Below, piece by piece: positions 52,153 to 61,236 of a stretch of DNA of 64,000 nt. Source of the DNA: Arthrobacter koreensis. Its GTDB lineage: Bacteria; Actinomycetota; Actinomycetes; Actinomycetales; Micrococcaceae. The position numbers and the translations under genes are program-made. How positions within the stretch are numbered: position 1 is the stretch's first letter; each line of letters begins with the position of its first letter. A model generated the notes under the pieces. It ran no database searches. It was given only the letters and a program-made list of their open reading frames with translations, and was not told the origin of the DNA. Location: contig NZ_WACG01000006.1 in assembly GCF_009193255.1 (NCBI RefSeq), positions 186,001 through 250,000 on the forward strand. Direction: 5' to 3'.

Positions 52153-52953
52153 ATGCCCATCTCCCATCCCCCCACCGCGGGACGCGCCCTGTGGGTGACC
52201 GCCCACCCCCGCGCAGAGTCCCTGAACGGACGCCTTTTCCGCGAAGGCGTCGAGGCCTTGTCCACCCGCTTCGAGGTAGCCACCTCGGACCTGTACGCGC
52301 AGGGCTTCGACCCCGTGCTGGGCGATGGCGACCTCGGTGATCTGGCAGGCGTGCCAGGCAACCTGGCCGCACAGGCCGGGGAATCCTATGCGGCCGGCCA
52401 GCTGCCGCCCGAGGTGCAGGCAGAGCAGGCCAAACTCGCCGCAGCCGAGCTGCTGATCCTGCAGTTCCCGCTCTGGTGGTACGGCCCGCCCGCCATCCTC
52501 AAGGGCTGGTTCGACCGCGTTCTCACCGACCGGTTTGCCTACGGTGACCTGGATCCTGAGCTCGGCGTCCCCCGGCGATACGGCGACGGCGGGCTGACGG
52601 GGCGCCGGGCGCTCGTCGTCGTCACGGCCGGAGAAGACGAACGTTCAATCGGGCCCCGCGGCATCAGCGGCGACCTGGAGTCACTGCTTTTCCCGCTGAC
52701 CCACGGCGTGCTCTGGTACACCGGCATTGAAACCCTGGACCTCCACGTGGTGTACGACGCCGATGACATGGACCCTGCCCGCGCGGAGCTGGAGGTCAAA
52801 CGGCTCCGGGAGCGGCTGCTGCTCCTGGAGGACGAGAAGCCCAGGCGCTTCCGGGCCCTGCGCGACGGCGACTACCGCGGCACGCGCGCCCTCCGCGCGG
52901 ACATTGCACCCGGCAGGATGGATTTGGGCATCCATTTCGCGGACAGCCCGTAG
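52153..52953 (+). CDS. NAD(P)H dehydrogenase (quinone), NQO1/MdaB-like flavodoxin fold
   Basis: This 266-aa protein has FMN/FAD-binding N-terminus ALWVTAHPRAESLNGRLFRE, LLILQFPLWWYGPPAILKGWFDRVL (the most conserved family motif), and ALVVVTAGEDERSIGPRG. It performs two-electron reduction of quinones, preventing radical formation. It is co-transcribed with, and immediately after, the TetR gene. Confidence 0.9.
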   Translation: MPISHPPTAGRALWVTAHPRAESLNGRLFREGVEALSTRFEVATSDLYAQGFDPVLGDGDLGDLAGVPGNLAAQAGESYAAGQLPPEVQAEQAKLAAAELLILQFPLWWYGPPAILKGWFDRVLTDRFAYGDLDPELGVPRRYGDGGLTGRRALVVVTAGEDERSIGPRGISGDLESLLFPLTHGVLWYTGIETLDLHVVYDADDMDPARAELEVKRLRERLLLLEDEKPRRFRALRDGDYRGTRALRADIAPGRMDLGIHFADSP

Positions 52954-53005
52954 CCGCCCCCGCCCCGTCCTCACGCAACGGGCCGCCAAGCGATCCCGAG
53001 CCTGC

Positions 53006-53473
53006 TCAGCCTGCAGAGGGCGCTTCGACGTCGAGCACCCAGGTGACACCGAAGCGGTCCGTGAGCATGCCGAAGCCGGGGCTCCAGGCGGAGGCGGCCA
53101 GCGGTTCAATGATCTCGCCGCCGTCGGCCAGGCCGTCCCAGAGCGTGCGCACTTCCTCCAGGTTCTGCCCGCGCAGGGACTGGAAGAACGTGCGGTCCGT
53201 GATGGTGGTGCCGTTTTCGCGCCGGGTGGTCCCTGCGGTCCGGGTAACGTCGGAGTCGTCCTGCCCCGGAATGTCATACGCCATGAGGCGGAAGCCGTCA
53301 GCCGTCTCGAGCTGGCCGAACACAATCTTGCCGGCACCGGGAGCCTCCTGGGGCATGCCGAAGTCGCCGTACGTCGCTGCCGTCACGGCGCCGCCGAAGA
53401 CCGACCGGTAAAACTCCAGGGCCTTGCCGGCGGTGCCACGGAAATTCAGGTGGGTTGTAGTGGAAATACTCAT
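53006..53473 (-). CDS. PhnB-like VOC-family protein
   Basis: This 155-aa protein begins THLNFRGTAGKALEFYRSVFGG, then AYDIPGQDD and GLADGGEIIEPLAASAWSPGFGMLTDRFGVTWVLD. The last stretch is the signature of PhnB/3-demethylubiquinone-methyltransferase-like VOC proteins, which are not true methyltransferases. It is divergent from the WYL regulator (98 bp), which is a frequent regulator-VOC pair. Confidence 0.87.
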   Translation of the reverse strand: MSISTTTHLNFRGTAGKALEFYRSVFGGAVTAATYGDFGMPQEAPGAGKIVFGQLETADGFRLMAYDIPGQDDSDVTRTAGTTRRENGTTITDRTFFQSLRGQNLEEVRTLWDGLADGGEIIEPLAASAWSPGFGMLTDRFGVTWVLDVEAPSAG

Positions 53474-53533
53474 GGGATTTGTTCCTCTCAGTCGGCACCC
53501 TTTGTGCCGTAAATCCACACTGGACCTGGTAGC

Positions 53534-53548
53534 GGACAGGATGTGTCC
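53534..53548. promoter_or_regulatory. Candidate WYL-regulator operator
   Basis: An inverted repeat GGACA-n5-TGTCC lies between the divergent VOC and WYL genes, 24 bp before the WYL start. Confidence 0.45.
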
Positions 53549-53571
53549 TCTTCTTCCGGGATACTCAATTC

Positions 53572-54528
53572 ATGCCCGGAACGTCCGCACGAATGCTAGC
53601 CCTGCTCTCGCTGCTGCAGTCCCGGCGGGATTGGCCGGGGCAGGTCCTGGCCGAACGGCTGGACGTCACGGTCCGAACCGTCCGGCGGGACGTGGACCGG
53701 CTCCGCGAACTCGGCTACACCATCGCGGCAGTCAAAGGCCCCGACGGCGGTTACCGCCTGGCAGCGGGAACTGACCTTCCGCCGCTGCTGTTCGACGACG
53801 AGCAGGCGGTGGCCATCGCCGTCGCACTCCAGAGCGCGCCCTCCAGCGGCGTGGCTCTGGATGAGGCCGCTGCCCGGGCACTGACAACGGTGAAACAGGT
53901 CATGCCCTCACGTCTGCGGCACCGGGTGGAGGGGATCCAGTTCACGGATGCCGGGACCTCCGCCCGCGTGGATCCGGTAGTCCTCGAAGCGGTCAGCACG
54001 GCGGCCAGGGACCAGAGAATCCTTCGGTTCAGCTACGGCGAGGACTGGGCGCTGCCGCCCAAAAGGGTTGAACCGCATGCCGTAATTGCCCGCCGCAGCC
54101 GTTGGTACCTGGTGGCCTGGGACCTGGATAAGGCGGACTGGCGCATTTACCGGCTGGACCGGATGGGGCCCAAGTCCCCCGCGGGAGCGCGTTTTGTGCC
54201 GCGGCCAATCCCCGGCGGCAGCGCGGGTTCTTTTCTCTCGGCGCGGCTGAAGGGATCGGAGGACGGCGATGCGTGGCCGTGCCGGGGTGAACTGCTCATC
54301 GAACTGCCTGCGTCCGCCGTAGCGCCGTGGATCGGCGACGGCGACCTGGAGGAAGTCTCCGCGACATCCTGCCGGGTGCGGGTGGGGTCATGGTCCTGGG
54401 CGGGGTTGCTGTCCTGGGCGGTGCGCTTCGACGCGCCGTTTACCGTTCTTGGCCCGGAGGCGTTCACCGCTTCGCTGCCAGGGTTTGCGGACAGGATTTC
54501 CGCGGCATACCGGGGGCCGGGTGGCTGA
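53572..54528 (+). CDS. WYL-domain transcriptional regulator (HTH_11)
   Basis: This 318-aa protein has an N-terminal winged HTH (MLALLSLLQSRRDWPGQVLA, LDVTVRTVRRDVDRLRELGY), then a WYL domain with RILRFSYGEDWALPPKRVEP and RRSRWYLVAWDLDKADWRIY, and a C-terminal WCX extension. WYL domains bind nucleotides or other small ligands. It probably controls the divergent PhnB-like gene. Confidence 0.9.
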   Translation: MPGTSARMLALLSLLQSRRDWPGQVLAERLDVTVRTVRRDVDRLRELGYTIAAVKGPDGGYRLAAGTDLPPLLFDDEQAVAIAVALQSAPSSGVALDEAAARALTTVKQVMPSRLRHRVEGIQFTDAGTSARVDPVVLEAVSTAARDQRILRFSYGEDWALPPKRVEPHAVIARRSRWYLVAWDLDKADWRIYRLDRMGPKSPAGARFVPRPIPGGSAGSFLSARLKGSEDGDAWPCRGELLIELPASAVAPWIGDGDLEEVSATSCRVRVGSWSWAGLLSWAVRFDAPFTVLGPEAFTASLPGFADRISAAYRGPGG

Positions 54529-54702
54529 GCCCTGCTCGGAACCGGCTGCCCCCGGGCCGGAGAACGACGCCGGGCGCGCCGGGAATGCCGTCCGTCCCGC
54601 CTATGTTGCCCCGGGTATGACCAGCCTGCATCCAGTCCGTCAGTTCACCGCCCCAACGGGCGTCCCGGATACCGGGGCCAGGTCCGGGTCCGGGGGCTCG
54701 TG

Positions 54703-55668
54703 ATGCGCGTTTCACTGCTCGACCGGTCCCGCAGCCGCGCGGGTGCGTCAGATGCCGAGACCATCGCCGGCACCGTGGAGCGGGCCGTGCGGGCTGAGGC
54801 GCTGGGATTCCGGCGGTTCTGGACCGCAGAGCACCATGGAGTACCGGGCATCGCCTCCTCTGCTCCAGCAGTGCTGCTGGCTGCGATCGGTGCGCGCACC
54901 CGGCACATTCGGCTCGGCAGCGGCGGGATCATGCTGCCTAATCACCGCCCGCTCGTCGTAGCGGAGCAGGCACTGCTGCTCGAATCCCTGTATCCGGGCC
55001 GGATCGATCTGGGGCTGGGCGGGTCCCTGGGTTTCACCCCCGCGGTGCGCGCGGCGCTGGGGCGCCCTCTCCTGCGGGACGGCGAATACGCTGCCGAACT
55101 CAGCGAGGTGCGGAACTATTTGACGGGCCGGGCAGCGATCACCGCCCGGCCGCAGACCGCTCCCCCGCCAATGTTCCTGCTGGCCATCAAGGACGGCCTG
55201 TCCCTGGCGGCCCGGCTGGGCCTGCCGGCCGTCGTGGGCGGTCCGCTGCTCCGCGACGCCGCAGCCATTGAGGGCTACTTCCGCGACTATCAGCCAACAC
55301 CCGAGACGCCGGAACCGTATCTGATCGCCTCGGCGGAGGTTCTGGTGGCGGAAAGCGCCGAACGGGCCCGGGAACTGCTGCTCCCTGAAGCATGGGCGCA
55401 CGCCGACTCGCGGGAGGTGGGCGAGTTCCGGCCGCTGCGCCCTGTGCAGGACGTGCAGCGCCTGCTGGAGACTGCCAGCCCGCGCAAGGCCGCCTCTGTG
55501 CGGAACTGGGCGGAATCCGCCGTCGTTGGCACTCCCGCACAGGCAGCCGAACGGCTGGCAGTGCTGCTGGAACGGACCGGCGCTTCGGAGCTAATGGCCA
55601 GCGTGAGCGCCTTCGACCCCGCTGACGTCGCCGCGACGGATACCTTCCTGGCTTCCCTGCAGGACTGA
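54703..55668 (+). CDS. LLM-class flavin-dependent oxidoreductase (MsnO8-like)
   Basis: This 321-aa TIM-barrel enzyme is of the luciferase-like type: MRVSLLDRSRSRAG, GFRRFWTAEHHGVPGIASSAP, HIRLGSGGIMLPNHRPLVVAEQ, and ESLYPGRIDLGLGGSLGF. These match the MsnO8/YhbW branch that uses FMNH2. GGGGG lies 7 nt before the ATG; a GTG one codon earlier is possible. Its last 78 bp overlap the 3' end of the convergent ASCH gene. Confidence 0.88.
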   Translation: MRVSLLDRSRSRAGASDAETIAGTVERAVRAEALGFRRFWTAEHHGVPGIASSAPAVLLAAIGARTRHIRLGSGGIMLPNHRPLVVAEQALLLESLYPGRIDLGLGGSLGFTPAVRAALGRPLLRDGEYAAELSEVRNYLTGRAAITARPQTAPPPMFLLAIKDGLSLAARLGLPAVVGGPLLRDAAAIEGYFRDYQPTPETPEPYLIASAEVLVAESAERARELLLPEAWAHADSREVGEFRPLRPVQDVQRLLETASPRKAASVRNWAESAVVGTPAQAAERLAVLLERTGASELMASVSAFDPADVAATDTFLASLQD

Positions 55669-56163
55669 CGCCTGCGGCGGCCACACCACGGTGAACCGTT
55701 CAAAGACGATGTCTTCGGCTTCAGACCACTGCCGCCCCTGGGCCGCCGATACGCGTGTCCAGTAGCGGCGGTGCTCACGCTGCCAGCTCTCCAGGCTGAG
55801 ATCGTCTTCGCCCTCGTCCCGGGCAAACGCTGCATCGGCGCTGGTGAAGGGGCCAAGCCGCAGTTCGGTGGTACGCAGGACGATCCGGGGCGCTCCGGTT
55901 CCGTCACACGCGATCCAGTGCGACCCGATCCTGGGCAGCGAATCTCCCCGGCCCAGGAAATCGGCCGCGAGTTCCGACGTCGCGCGTTTCCGTCCGCTGA
56001 GCACGTGCCCAAGGAGCTCGTCCGCCAGCCTGCGAGTATCCCCAAAATGCTCCACGGTGTACTCGGGGCACGCGGCCACCGCTTCCGGGTGGGCGGCGGT
56101 GTATTCGTGCCACATTCGGACGGCGGCGGGATGGTCGGGCTGGCTTACCGGCTGGGATTCCAC
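55591..56163 (-). CDS. ASCH-domain protein
   Basis: This 190-aa protein has a central ASCH fold: LADELLGHVLSGRKRATSEL (with the conserved GxKxxT-like GRKRAT), RIGSHWIACDGTGAPRIVLR and DLSLESWQREHRRYWTR. ASCH domains bind RNA or modified nucleosides; some are N4-acetylcytidine amidohydrolases. The start is GTG at 56163. The C-terminal ~26 residues overlap the opposite gene and are unlike the family, so they may be a run-on tail. Confidence 0.83.
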   Translation of the reverse strand: MESQPVSQPDHPAAVRMWHEYTAAHPEAVAACPEYTVEHFGDTRRLADELLGHVLSGRKRATSELAADFLGRGDSLPRIGSHWIACDGTGAPRIVLRTTELRLGPFTSADAAFARDEGEDDLSLESWQREHRRYWTRVSAAQGRQWSEAEDIVFERFTVVWPPQASVLQGSQEGIRRGDVSGVEGAHAGH

Positions 56164-56220
56164 CTGCCCATGATGTCAGGTGCGGCGGTGTGCCGACGTG
56201 CCGGCAGGTAGGGTGTGCCG

Positions 56221-57276
56221 ATGGATACCGGAGCGGAAGTGCTGCTGGAGGGACCGTGCGGCCGGCGGCTGTGCCTGGAACTGGCAATGATGCTGGACCC
56301 CACGGTCGCCTCTGCGGTGTTTTACCTCGGCTACGAACTGGATCCGGGCCGCGGAACGTCCGTCAAGCTGTTGAGCGTCTCCGGCGACGACGGCGGTGCG
56401 CCGCCGGTCCCGTCGCTGGAGGACATCACCGATGCACTTGAAGCCCTTGATCCCGGTTCCGCTGGGGCTGACCAGATTGACGGCGCCCTGGTCCGGGCGG
56501 TGGACAGCTCACGTCCATGGCAGGAACCGGACGGAGAGGACGCCCTCGCCGCGCTGCCGGAGGTGCAGGCCGCACTCGTCCCGCTGGCCTCGCGCGTGCT
56601 GGATACACCGTCGGCGCAGTGGTGGAACCAATTCCGGCCGGCCGAACAATCGGCCCTCGACTGGAGTCCGATCGGGAACCCGGCTCCTCCGCGGCACACC
56701 GCCGCCGAAACACTGTCCGCATGGGCGGCCGGGGCCCGCAGGGAAGAAGCCAGTGCGGCCCGGGACAGGCCCGCCGATCCGCACGCCAACTGGACCGGCA
56801 CATGGTGGTCCTTCCCCGAAGGGGCGCTCCGCACCGTGGCACAACTGCCCCTGGGCCTGGACCTCATCGAAGACTCCTTCGGGGAGACATCCGTCTCGGT
56901 GACCGGTGTTCGCGGGGCCGGACGTACGTACGAGGTGCGCTCCGGGTCCGATTGGGCGGCGCTGTGCCGCGAGTATCCATTTCCGGTCACGGCGTCCCGG
57001 CGCCATGACTGGTTCCGCTGCACCGGGCGTCACGGCGAATGGGTCATCCCGGACTGGGAGAAGGCCGCGGAAAAGTGGGATGCAGTCCATGTGACGGCGC
57101 TGGCATACCTCAGCTGCGCCAACCGGGCGCTGGACGTTGATGCCGGCCGGTCAACGGTCATGGCCGGATGGAATCCGGACACGACCATCTGGCTGACGGA
57201 CGCCGCCGGCGAAGACGGCCCTCCGGAACGCTGGTACCGCACGGCAACCGGTGAACCGTGGGTCAGGGAAGCGTAA
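56221..57276 (+). CDS. Conserved hypothetical protein
   Basis: This 351-aa protein lacks a signal peptide or helix. The N-terminal half (LCLELAMMLDPTVASAVFYL) is followed by an Ala/acid-rich region. The C-terminal half is Trp-rich (NWTGTWWSFPEG, ASRRHDWFRCTGRHGEWVIP, GWNPDTTIWL). I do not recognise the family. Codon use matches its neighbours, and a GTG-start ASCH gene diverges 57 bp away. Confidence 0.68.
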   Translation: MDTGAEVLLEGPCGRRLCLELAMMLDPTVASAVFYLGYELDPGRGTSVKLLSVSGDDGGAPPVPSLEDITDALEALDPGSAGADQIDGALVRAVDSSRPWQEPDGEDALAALPEVQAALVPLASRVLDTPSAQWWNQFRPAEQSALDWSPIGNPAPPRHTAAETLSAWAAGARREEASAARDRPADPHANWTGTWWSFPEGALRTVAQLPLGLDLIEDSFGETSVSVTGVRGAGRTYEVRSGSDWAALCREYPFPVTASRRHDWFRCTGRHGEWVIPDWEKAAEKWDAVHVTALAYLSCANRALDVDAGRSTVMAGWNPDTTIWLTDAAGEDGPPERWYRTATGEPWVREA

Positions 57277-57387
57277 TCCGCGCTCTATGGGCAGCCGACG
57301 GCGCCACAGTCCGGAATCGGGTGCTGTTCACACCGCGGGATGCCGTCTAGTCTCAGACCAGAAAATCAATGGGGGGGATACCGACAC

Positions 57388-57996
57388 ATGGGGAAGCAAT
57401 TCGCGGGCGCCGCCGCGGCACTGATGGCCGGCGTGCTGCTGGCAGGCTGCGGGCCAACCGACGCCGAAGTCAACGAAGCCCAGGCTGTTGCGGCGGCCAA
57501 GGCCAGCCCGGAGCCGACGCCGTGGGAGCCGAGGCCCTGCCACAGCGGCGAGGTCCAGCAGACGGATGCAGTGAGCGGCATGCAGAGTCTTCGGCCGGAC
57601 TGCCTCGACCAAGCCCTGGTGGAAGCCATCGAGGAGTTCCCGGAACCACTGCCTCCCGGTATTGACTGGTATTTCCGCACCATCGATTACTTTGATCCGA
57701 AGGAAAATCCGTCGCGTGAAGTACCCGTGATGATGGACGGCGGCCAGGACATGATGGTGGCCAGCTTCTGGCTTTGTGCGTGGATGGACACTTACCTGCA
57801 GGCGGTGGACGGCGATGACGCACCGGGGCAGGAAAACAGCATGGCTTATCTGTCCAGGTACACCGGCCTGCCGGCGATCCAGACGTTTTTCGTCGACCGG
57901 GAGGTCTTTGATTCACGCGTCATCGCGACGGCCCAGGCCAGCGATCCCACAAACCTTCGCAAGGAATTCCAGAGCTGCGGCGCCTACCGCGGCTAA
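57388..57996 (+). CDS. Hypothetical lipoprotein
   Basis: This 202-aa protein has signal MGKQFAGAAAALMAGVLLAG and lipobox LLAGCGPTD, so it is a lipid-anchored extracytoplasmic protein. The mature part has three more Cys (RPCHSGE, LRPDCLDQ and FQSCGAYRG near the end), possibly disulfide-bonded. I recognise no family. A GGGGGGG run lies upstream of the start. Confidence 0.75.
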   Translation: MGKQFAGAAAALMAGVLLAGCGPTDAEVNEAQAVAAAKASPEPTPWEPRPCHSGEVQQTDAVSGMQSLRPDCLDQALVEAIEEFPEPLPPGIDWYFRTIDYFDPKENPSREVPVMMDGGQDMMVASFWLCAWMDTYLQAVDGDDAPGQENSMAYLSRYTGLPAIQTFFVDREVFDSRVIATAQASDPTNLRKEFQSCGAYRG

Positions 57997-58128
57997 GCCC
58001 GGGGGCCGTAGGCAACCAGAGTTTCTCGGCAAGCGAGCTCCGCTTCCGGCTGGAACCACTCCCGCGGCGAAAGCACCTGACTTACCGTTGCAGGAGGGTG
58101 TGGGGCCGGGTTGAGGAAGGACGAGGCG

Positions 58129-59628
58129 ATGGACGACGCCGCGAAGACCGGGAGCCGGGCAGGAGGGGTGCTTGCAGCTACCTGCATTTCCACCCTGGTA
58201 GTGAACGCGAATACGTCGGCCGTGAGCATCCTGTTACCGGCCATCTCTGCGGATACCGGCACGTCAGTGGACATCCTGCAGTGGGCAGTGACCGGCTATT
58301 CGCTGGTCGGCGCGGCGGTGATCGTCACGTCCGGTTCGCTCGGCGACGTCTTCGGACGCCGCCGGGTCTTCCAGATGGGACTGCTGCTGTTCGTCCTCTC
58401 CTGCGTCATCATCGCGCTGGCTGGTACGGGCGGAATGGTCATTGCCGGCCGACTCATTCAGGGTGCGGCTGGAGCGACAATCCTGGCCTGCGGAATGAGC
58501 CTGCTTTCAGTGGCCAACTCCGGCGACGCGCAGCTGAAGGCAGTGTCCCTTTGGGGTGCCGCAGCAGCCGTCGGGGCCGCTGCGGGACCGCTGGCGGGCG
58601 GGTTGCTGGTTGATGCCACGGGCTGGCAGGGACTGTTTTGGATCGACGCCGGAATCGCCGTCGTGTGCATTGTGCTCACTGCGGCCACCGTTGGTGAATC
58701 CCGGGATCCGAACCGGGCGCAGACCATCGACTACGCGGGCACTGTGCTGATCGCGCTGACGCTGACACCCCTCATTCTCGGCGTCTCCATGAGCGGTGCA
58801 TGGGGCTGGTTCTCGGTCGCCACGCTCGGCTGCTTCGCGGTCATGATTGTTGCCGGCTACGCTTTCATCGCCGTCGAACGCCGGGTGGCGGTTCCGCTGC
58901 TGGACCTTTCACTGCTCCGAAACCGTGTCCTCGTTGGTTCGACAGTCGCCATCCTGATTGGCGCAGGAACCATCAACGCACTCATGTACCTGCTGAGCCT
59001 TTACTTCCAGGACCCGGCCACCCTGGGATTCAGTCCGCTGCAGGCAGGCCTCGCAACCCTTCCCGCCACCGCGGGGCTGGTGATCGTGGCTCCGCTGGTG
59101 CCCCGGCTGGCAGCGCAAGTGGGTGGCAGGCAAACGGTTGGCATCGGCTTCGCGCTGACCACGGCCGGCTTCGTCATTGTCGGTTTCGCTGAGTCGACGT
59201 GGGCCTATCCCCTGTTCCTGCTGCCGCTCGTTGCCATCGCCGTGGGAATGGGCCTCTCGAACGGCCCGGCGTCGTCGGCGGCCACCGCGGCAGTGCCGGG
59301 AAACCAGGTGGGCGGCGCGTCGGGGATCTCCAACATGGCCCGCTACGTCGGGGCGGCAGTTGCCACGGCACTGGCCGCCACCATCTACGGCAACGTCATC
59401 AGTGCCCAGACCGCGAACGGCGCTTCGAGCGGTGATGCCCTGGCCTCCGGCCTGACAGCAGCCGCGTGGGTGATGGCGGTATTCAGCTTCCTCGGCGTGC
59501 TGATGGCCTTCGTGATGGGGCGGCACCGGCGGGTCAAGGGCACCCTGCAGGATGCAGCCGCGTCAGCCGCAGCCACCACTTTCACTTTGCCAACAACTGC
59601 TACCGCCCGACCCAGCAGTATCACGTAA
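58129..59628 (+). CDS. MFS exporter, DHA2 (14-TMS) family
   Basis: This 499-aa membrane protein has motif A GSLGDVFGRRRVFQMG between helices 2 and 3, antiporter motif C region in GAAAAVGAAAGPLAGG, and enough hydrophobic segments for 14 helices. It is typical of EmrB/QacA-type drug:proton antiporters. GAGGAAGG and GAGG precede the ATG at 58129. It stands alone, without an adjacent TetR/MarR regulator. Substrate unknown. Confidence 0.87.
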   Translation: MDDAAKTGSRAGGVLAATCISTLVVNANTSAVSILLPAISADTGTSVDILQWAVTGYSLVGAAVIVTSGSLGDVFGRRRVFQMGLLLFVLSCVIIALAGTGGMVIAGRLIQGAAGATILACGMSLLSVANSGDAQLKAVSLWGAAAAVGAAAGPLAGGLLVDATGWQGLFWIDAGIAVVCIVLTAATVGESRDPNRAQTIDYAGTVLIALTLTPLILGVSMSGAWGWFSVATLGCFAVMIVAGYAFIAVERRVAVPLLDLSLLRNRVLVGSTVAILIGAGTINALMYLLSLYFQDPATLGFSPLQAGLATLPATAGLVIVAPLVPRLAAQVGGRQTVGIGFALTTAGFVIVGFAESTWAYPLFLLPLVAIAVGMGLSNGPASSAATAAVPGNQVGGASGISNMARYVGAAVATALAATIYGNVISAQTANGASSGDALASGLTAAAWVMAVFSFLGVLMAFVMGRHRRVKGTLQDAAASAAATTFTLPTTATARPSSIT

Positions 59629-59743
59629 CCATCTCTTTCCATCTCTGCCGGTCTCTTTCGGTTGACAAGGCTGGCCGCCCTCCGAGGCCGGTTTCATACT
59701 GAACTCATCATTAGGCTGGCCTACCTGATTCGGAGGCATTCTC

Positions 59744-59779
59744 ATGACTGCGCACGCGATACCAAGTGAGTCACCATGA
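59744..59779 (+). CDS. 11-residue leader ORF coupled to the APC permease
   Basis: The frame reads MTAHAIPSESP. It has an ideal Shine-Dalgarno (CGGAGG, 7 nt spacing), while the permease itself has none. The leader stop TGA overlaps the permease ATG (ATGA), so ribosomes finishing the leader would re-initiate on the permease. It may be only a coupling device or a regulatory leader peptide. Confidence 0.6.
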   Translation: MTAHAIPSESP

Positions 59780-61236
59780 GCACCGCCGACATTCCGATAG
59801 ACGGCTCAGGGTCGACGGCGGCGGCCCGGACCCGCCCCACCAGCACCCAGTGGATTTCCTGGATTGCACTGGCAATGATGACCACCAGTTCGGTGGCCAG
59901 CCTGCGGGCAGCACCCACAATGGCCGTCTACGGCCTGGCCTGCGTTTTCCTGTACCTGCTGCCTGCCCTGGTATTCCTGCTGCCCACCTCGCTTGTCTCC
60001 GCGGAGCTCGCTTCGGGCTGGACGGGCGGCGTCTACAAATGGGTTTCGGAGGGAATCTCAAAGCCCATGGGCTTCCTGGCCGTGTGGTGCCAGTTCGCCA
60101 TGACCATCTTCTACTACCCCAGCCTGCTGGGGTTCGTCGCGAGTACGCTCGCCTATGTCATTAATCCCCAGCTCGCGAGCAGCGGGGTGTGGACGGCCTG
60201 CGTAATCATCGTCGTCTACTGGTCCGGTGTGTGGGTGTCCTCGCGCGGCACCAAAGGCGTGGCGGGGCTGGCCAGCGGCGGGCTGATCATCGGGACACTG
60301 GTTCCGGGCGTTGTCCTGGTGACCCTCGGCGTCGTCTTCCTGGGACAGGGCAATGAATCTGCGGCGCCAATGACCGCCGAAAATCTGTTCCCGGTCTGGG
60401 CCGGGCTCTCCAGTCTGGTGCTGATCGTCAATAATTTCCTCTCCTACTCCGGGATGGAAATGAACGCCGTGCATGTATCCTCGCTGAAGAATCCGGCGAA
60501 GGAATATCCCAAGGCGATGTTCCTGGCCATGGGACTGGTGCTCGCGATCTTTATCCTGCCCGCCCTGGCTATCGCTTGGATCGTTCCGGCAGAGGAGCTC
60601 TCCCTCACCGCCGGTGTCATGCAGGCGTTCGACGCCGTCTTCGCGAATTTTGGCTGGCAGTGGCTGACGCCGATCGTCGGGATCATGCTGGTGACGGCGT
60701 CCCTGGGCGGCATGCTCACCTGGCTGGCCGGGCCATCCAAGGGGCTGCTGCTGATATCGAGGCAGGAAGGTTACCTTCCGCCGTTCCTGCAGAAGCTCAA
60801 CAAGAACGGTGTCCAGCAGAACATCCTGGTGGTCCAGGGAATCGTCACCACGGTGATCGGCCTGGCCTACGCGCTGCTGCCAAACGTTTCGAGTGCGTAC
60901 TGGATTTTCTCCGTCATCACCACCCAGGTGTACCTGATCATGTACCTGCTGATGTTCGTGGCTGCGGTCCGTCTGCGGCAGAAGCACCCGGACCATCCGC
61001 GCGGGTTCCGCGCCCCCATGCTCCTGGGGCTGTGCGGTGTGGGCTTCGCGGCCTCCCTGGCGGCGCTGCTGGTCGGGTTCGTGCCGCCGTCGCAGTTCGC
61101 GTCCGGCAATCCGGGGATCTACGTCCTGATTGTTGGCGGCGGCGCCCTGGGCCTGGGCCTTCTGGTGCCGTTCCTGTTCTACCGGTTCCGTAAGCCTTCC
61201 TGGAAACAGGACGCACTGCCGGAGGTGGAGTCATGA
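59776..61236 (+). CDS. APC-family amino-acid permease (glutamate:GABA-antiporter-like)
   Basis: This 486-aa protein has about 12 helices. ASLRAAPTMAVYGLACVFLY replaces the usual GxG helix-1 motif. FVLPTSL-like LLPTSLVSAELASGWTGGVYKWV and NNFLSYSGMEMNAVHVSSLKNPAKEYPKAM are characteristic of the YgjI/GadC (GGA) branch. No decarboxylase gene is near. It is the first full gene of an operon with a small membrane protein and an M20 peptidase, which suggests uptake of an amino acid or dipeptide-like amide. Confidence 0.87.
   Translation: MSTADIPIDGSGSTAAARTRPTSTQWISWIALAMMTTSSVASLRAAPTMAVYGLACVFLYLLPALVFLLPTSLVSAELASGWTGGVYKWVSEGISKPMGFLAVWCQFAMTIFYYPSLLGFVASTLAYVINPQLASSGVWTACVIIVVYWSGVWVSSRGTKGVAGLASGGLIIGTLVPGVVLVTLGVVFLGQGNESAAPMTAENLFPVWAGLSSLVLIVNNFLSYSGMEMNAVHVSSLKNPAKEYPKAMFLAMGLVLAIFILPALAIAWIVPAEELSLTAGVMQAFDAVFANFGWQWLTPIVGIMLVTASLGGMLTWLAGPSKGLLLISRQEGYLPPFLQKLNKNGVQQNILVVQGIVTTVIGLAYALLPNVSSAYWIFSVITTQVYLIMYLLMFVAAVRLRQKHPDHPRGFRAPMLLGLCGVGFAASLAALLVGFVPPSQFASGNPGIYVLIVGGGALGLGLLVPFLFYRFRKPSWKQDALPEVES

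Noticed and set aside
59662-59667. TTGACA as -35 of the APC permease operon
   Set aside because: The nearest -10-like hexamer (CATACT) is 27 nt away, too far for a standard promoter.
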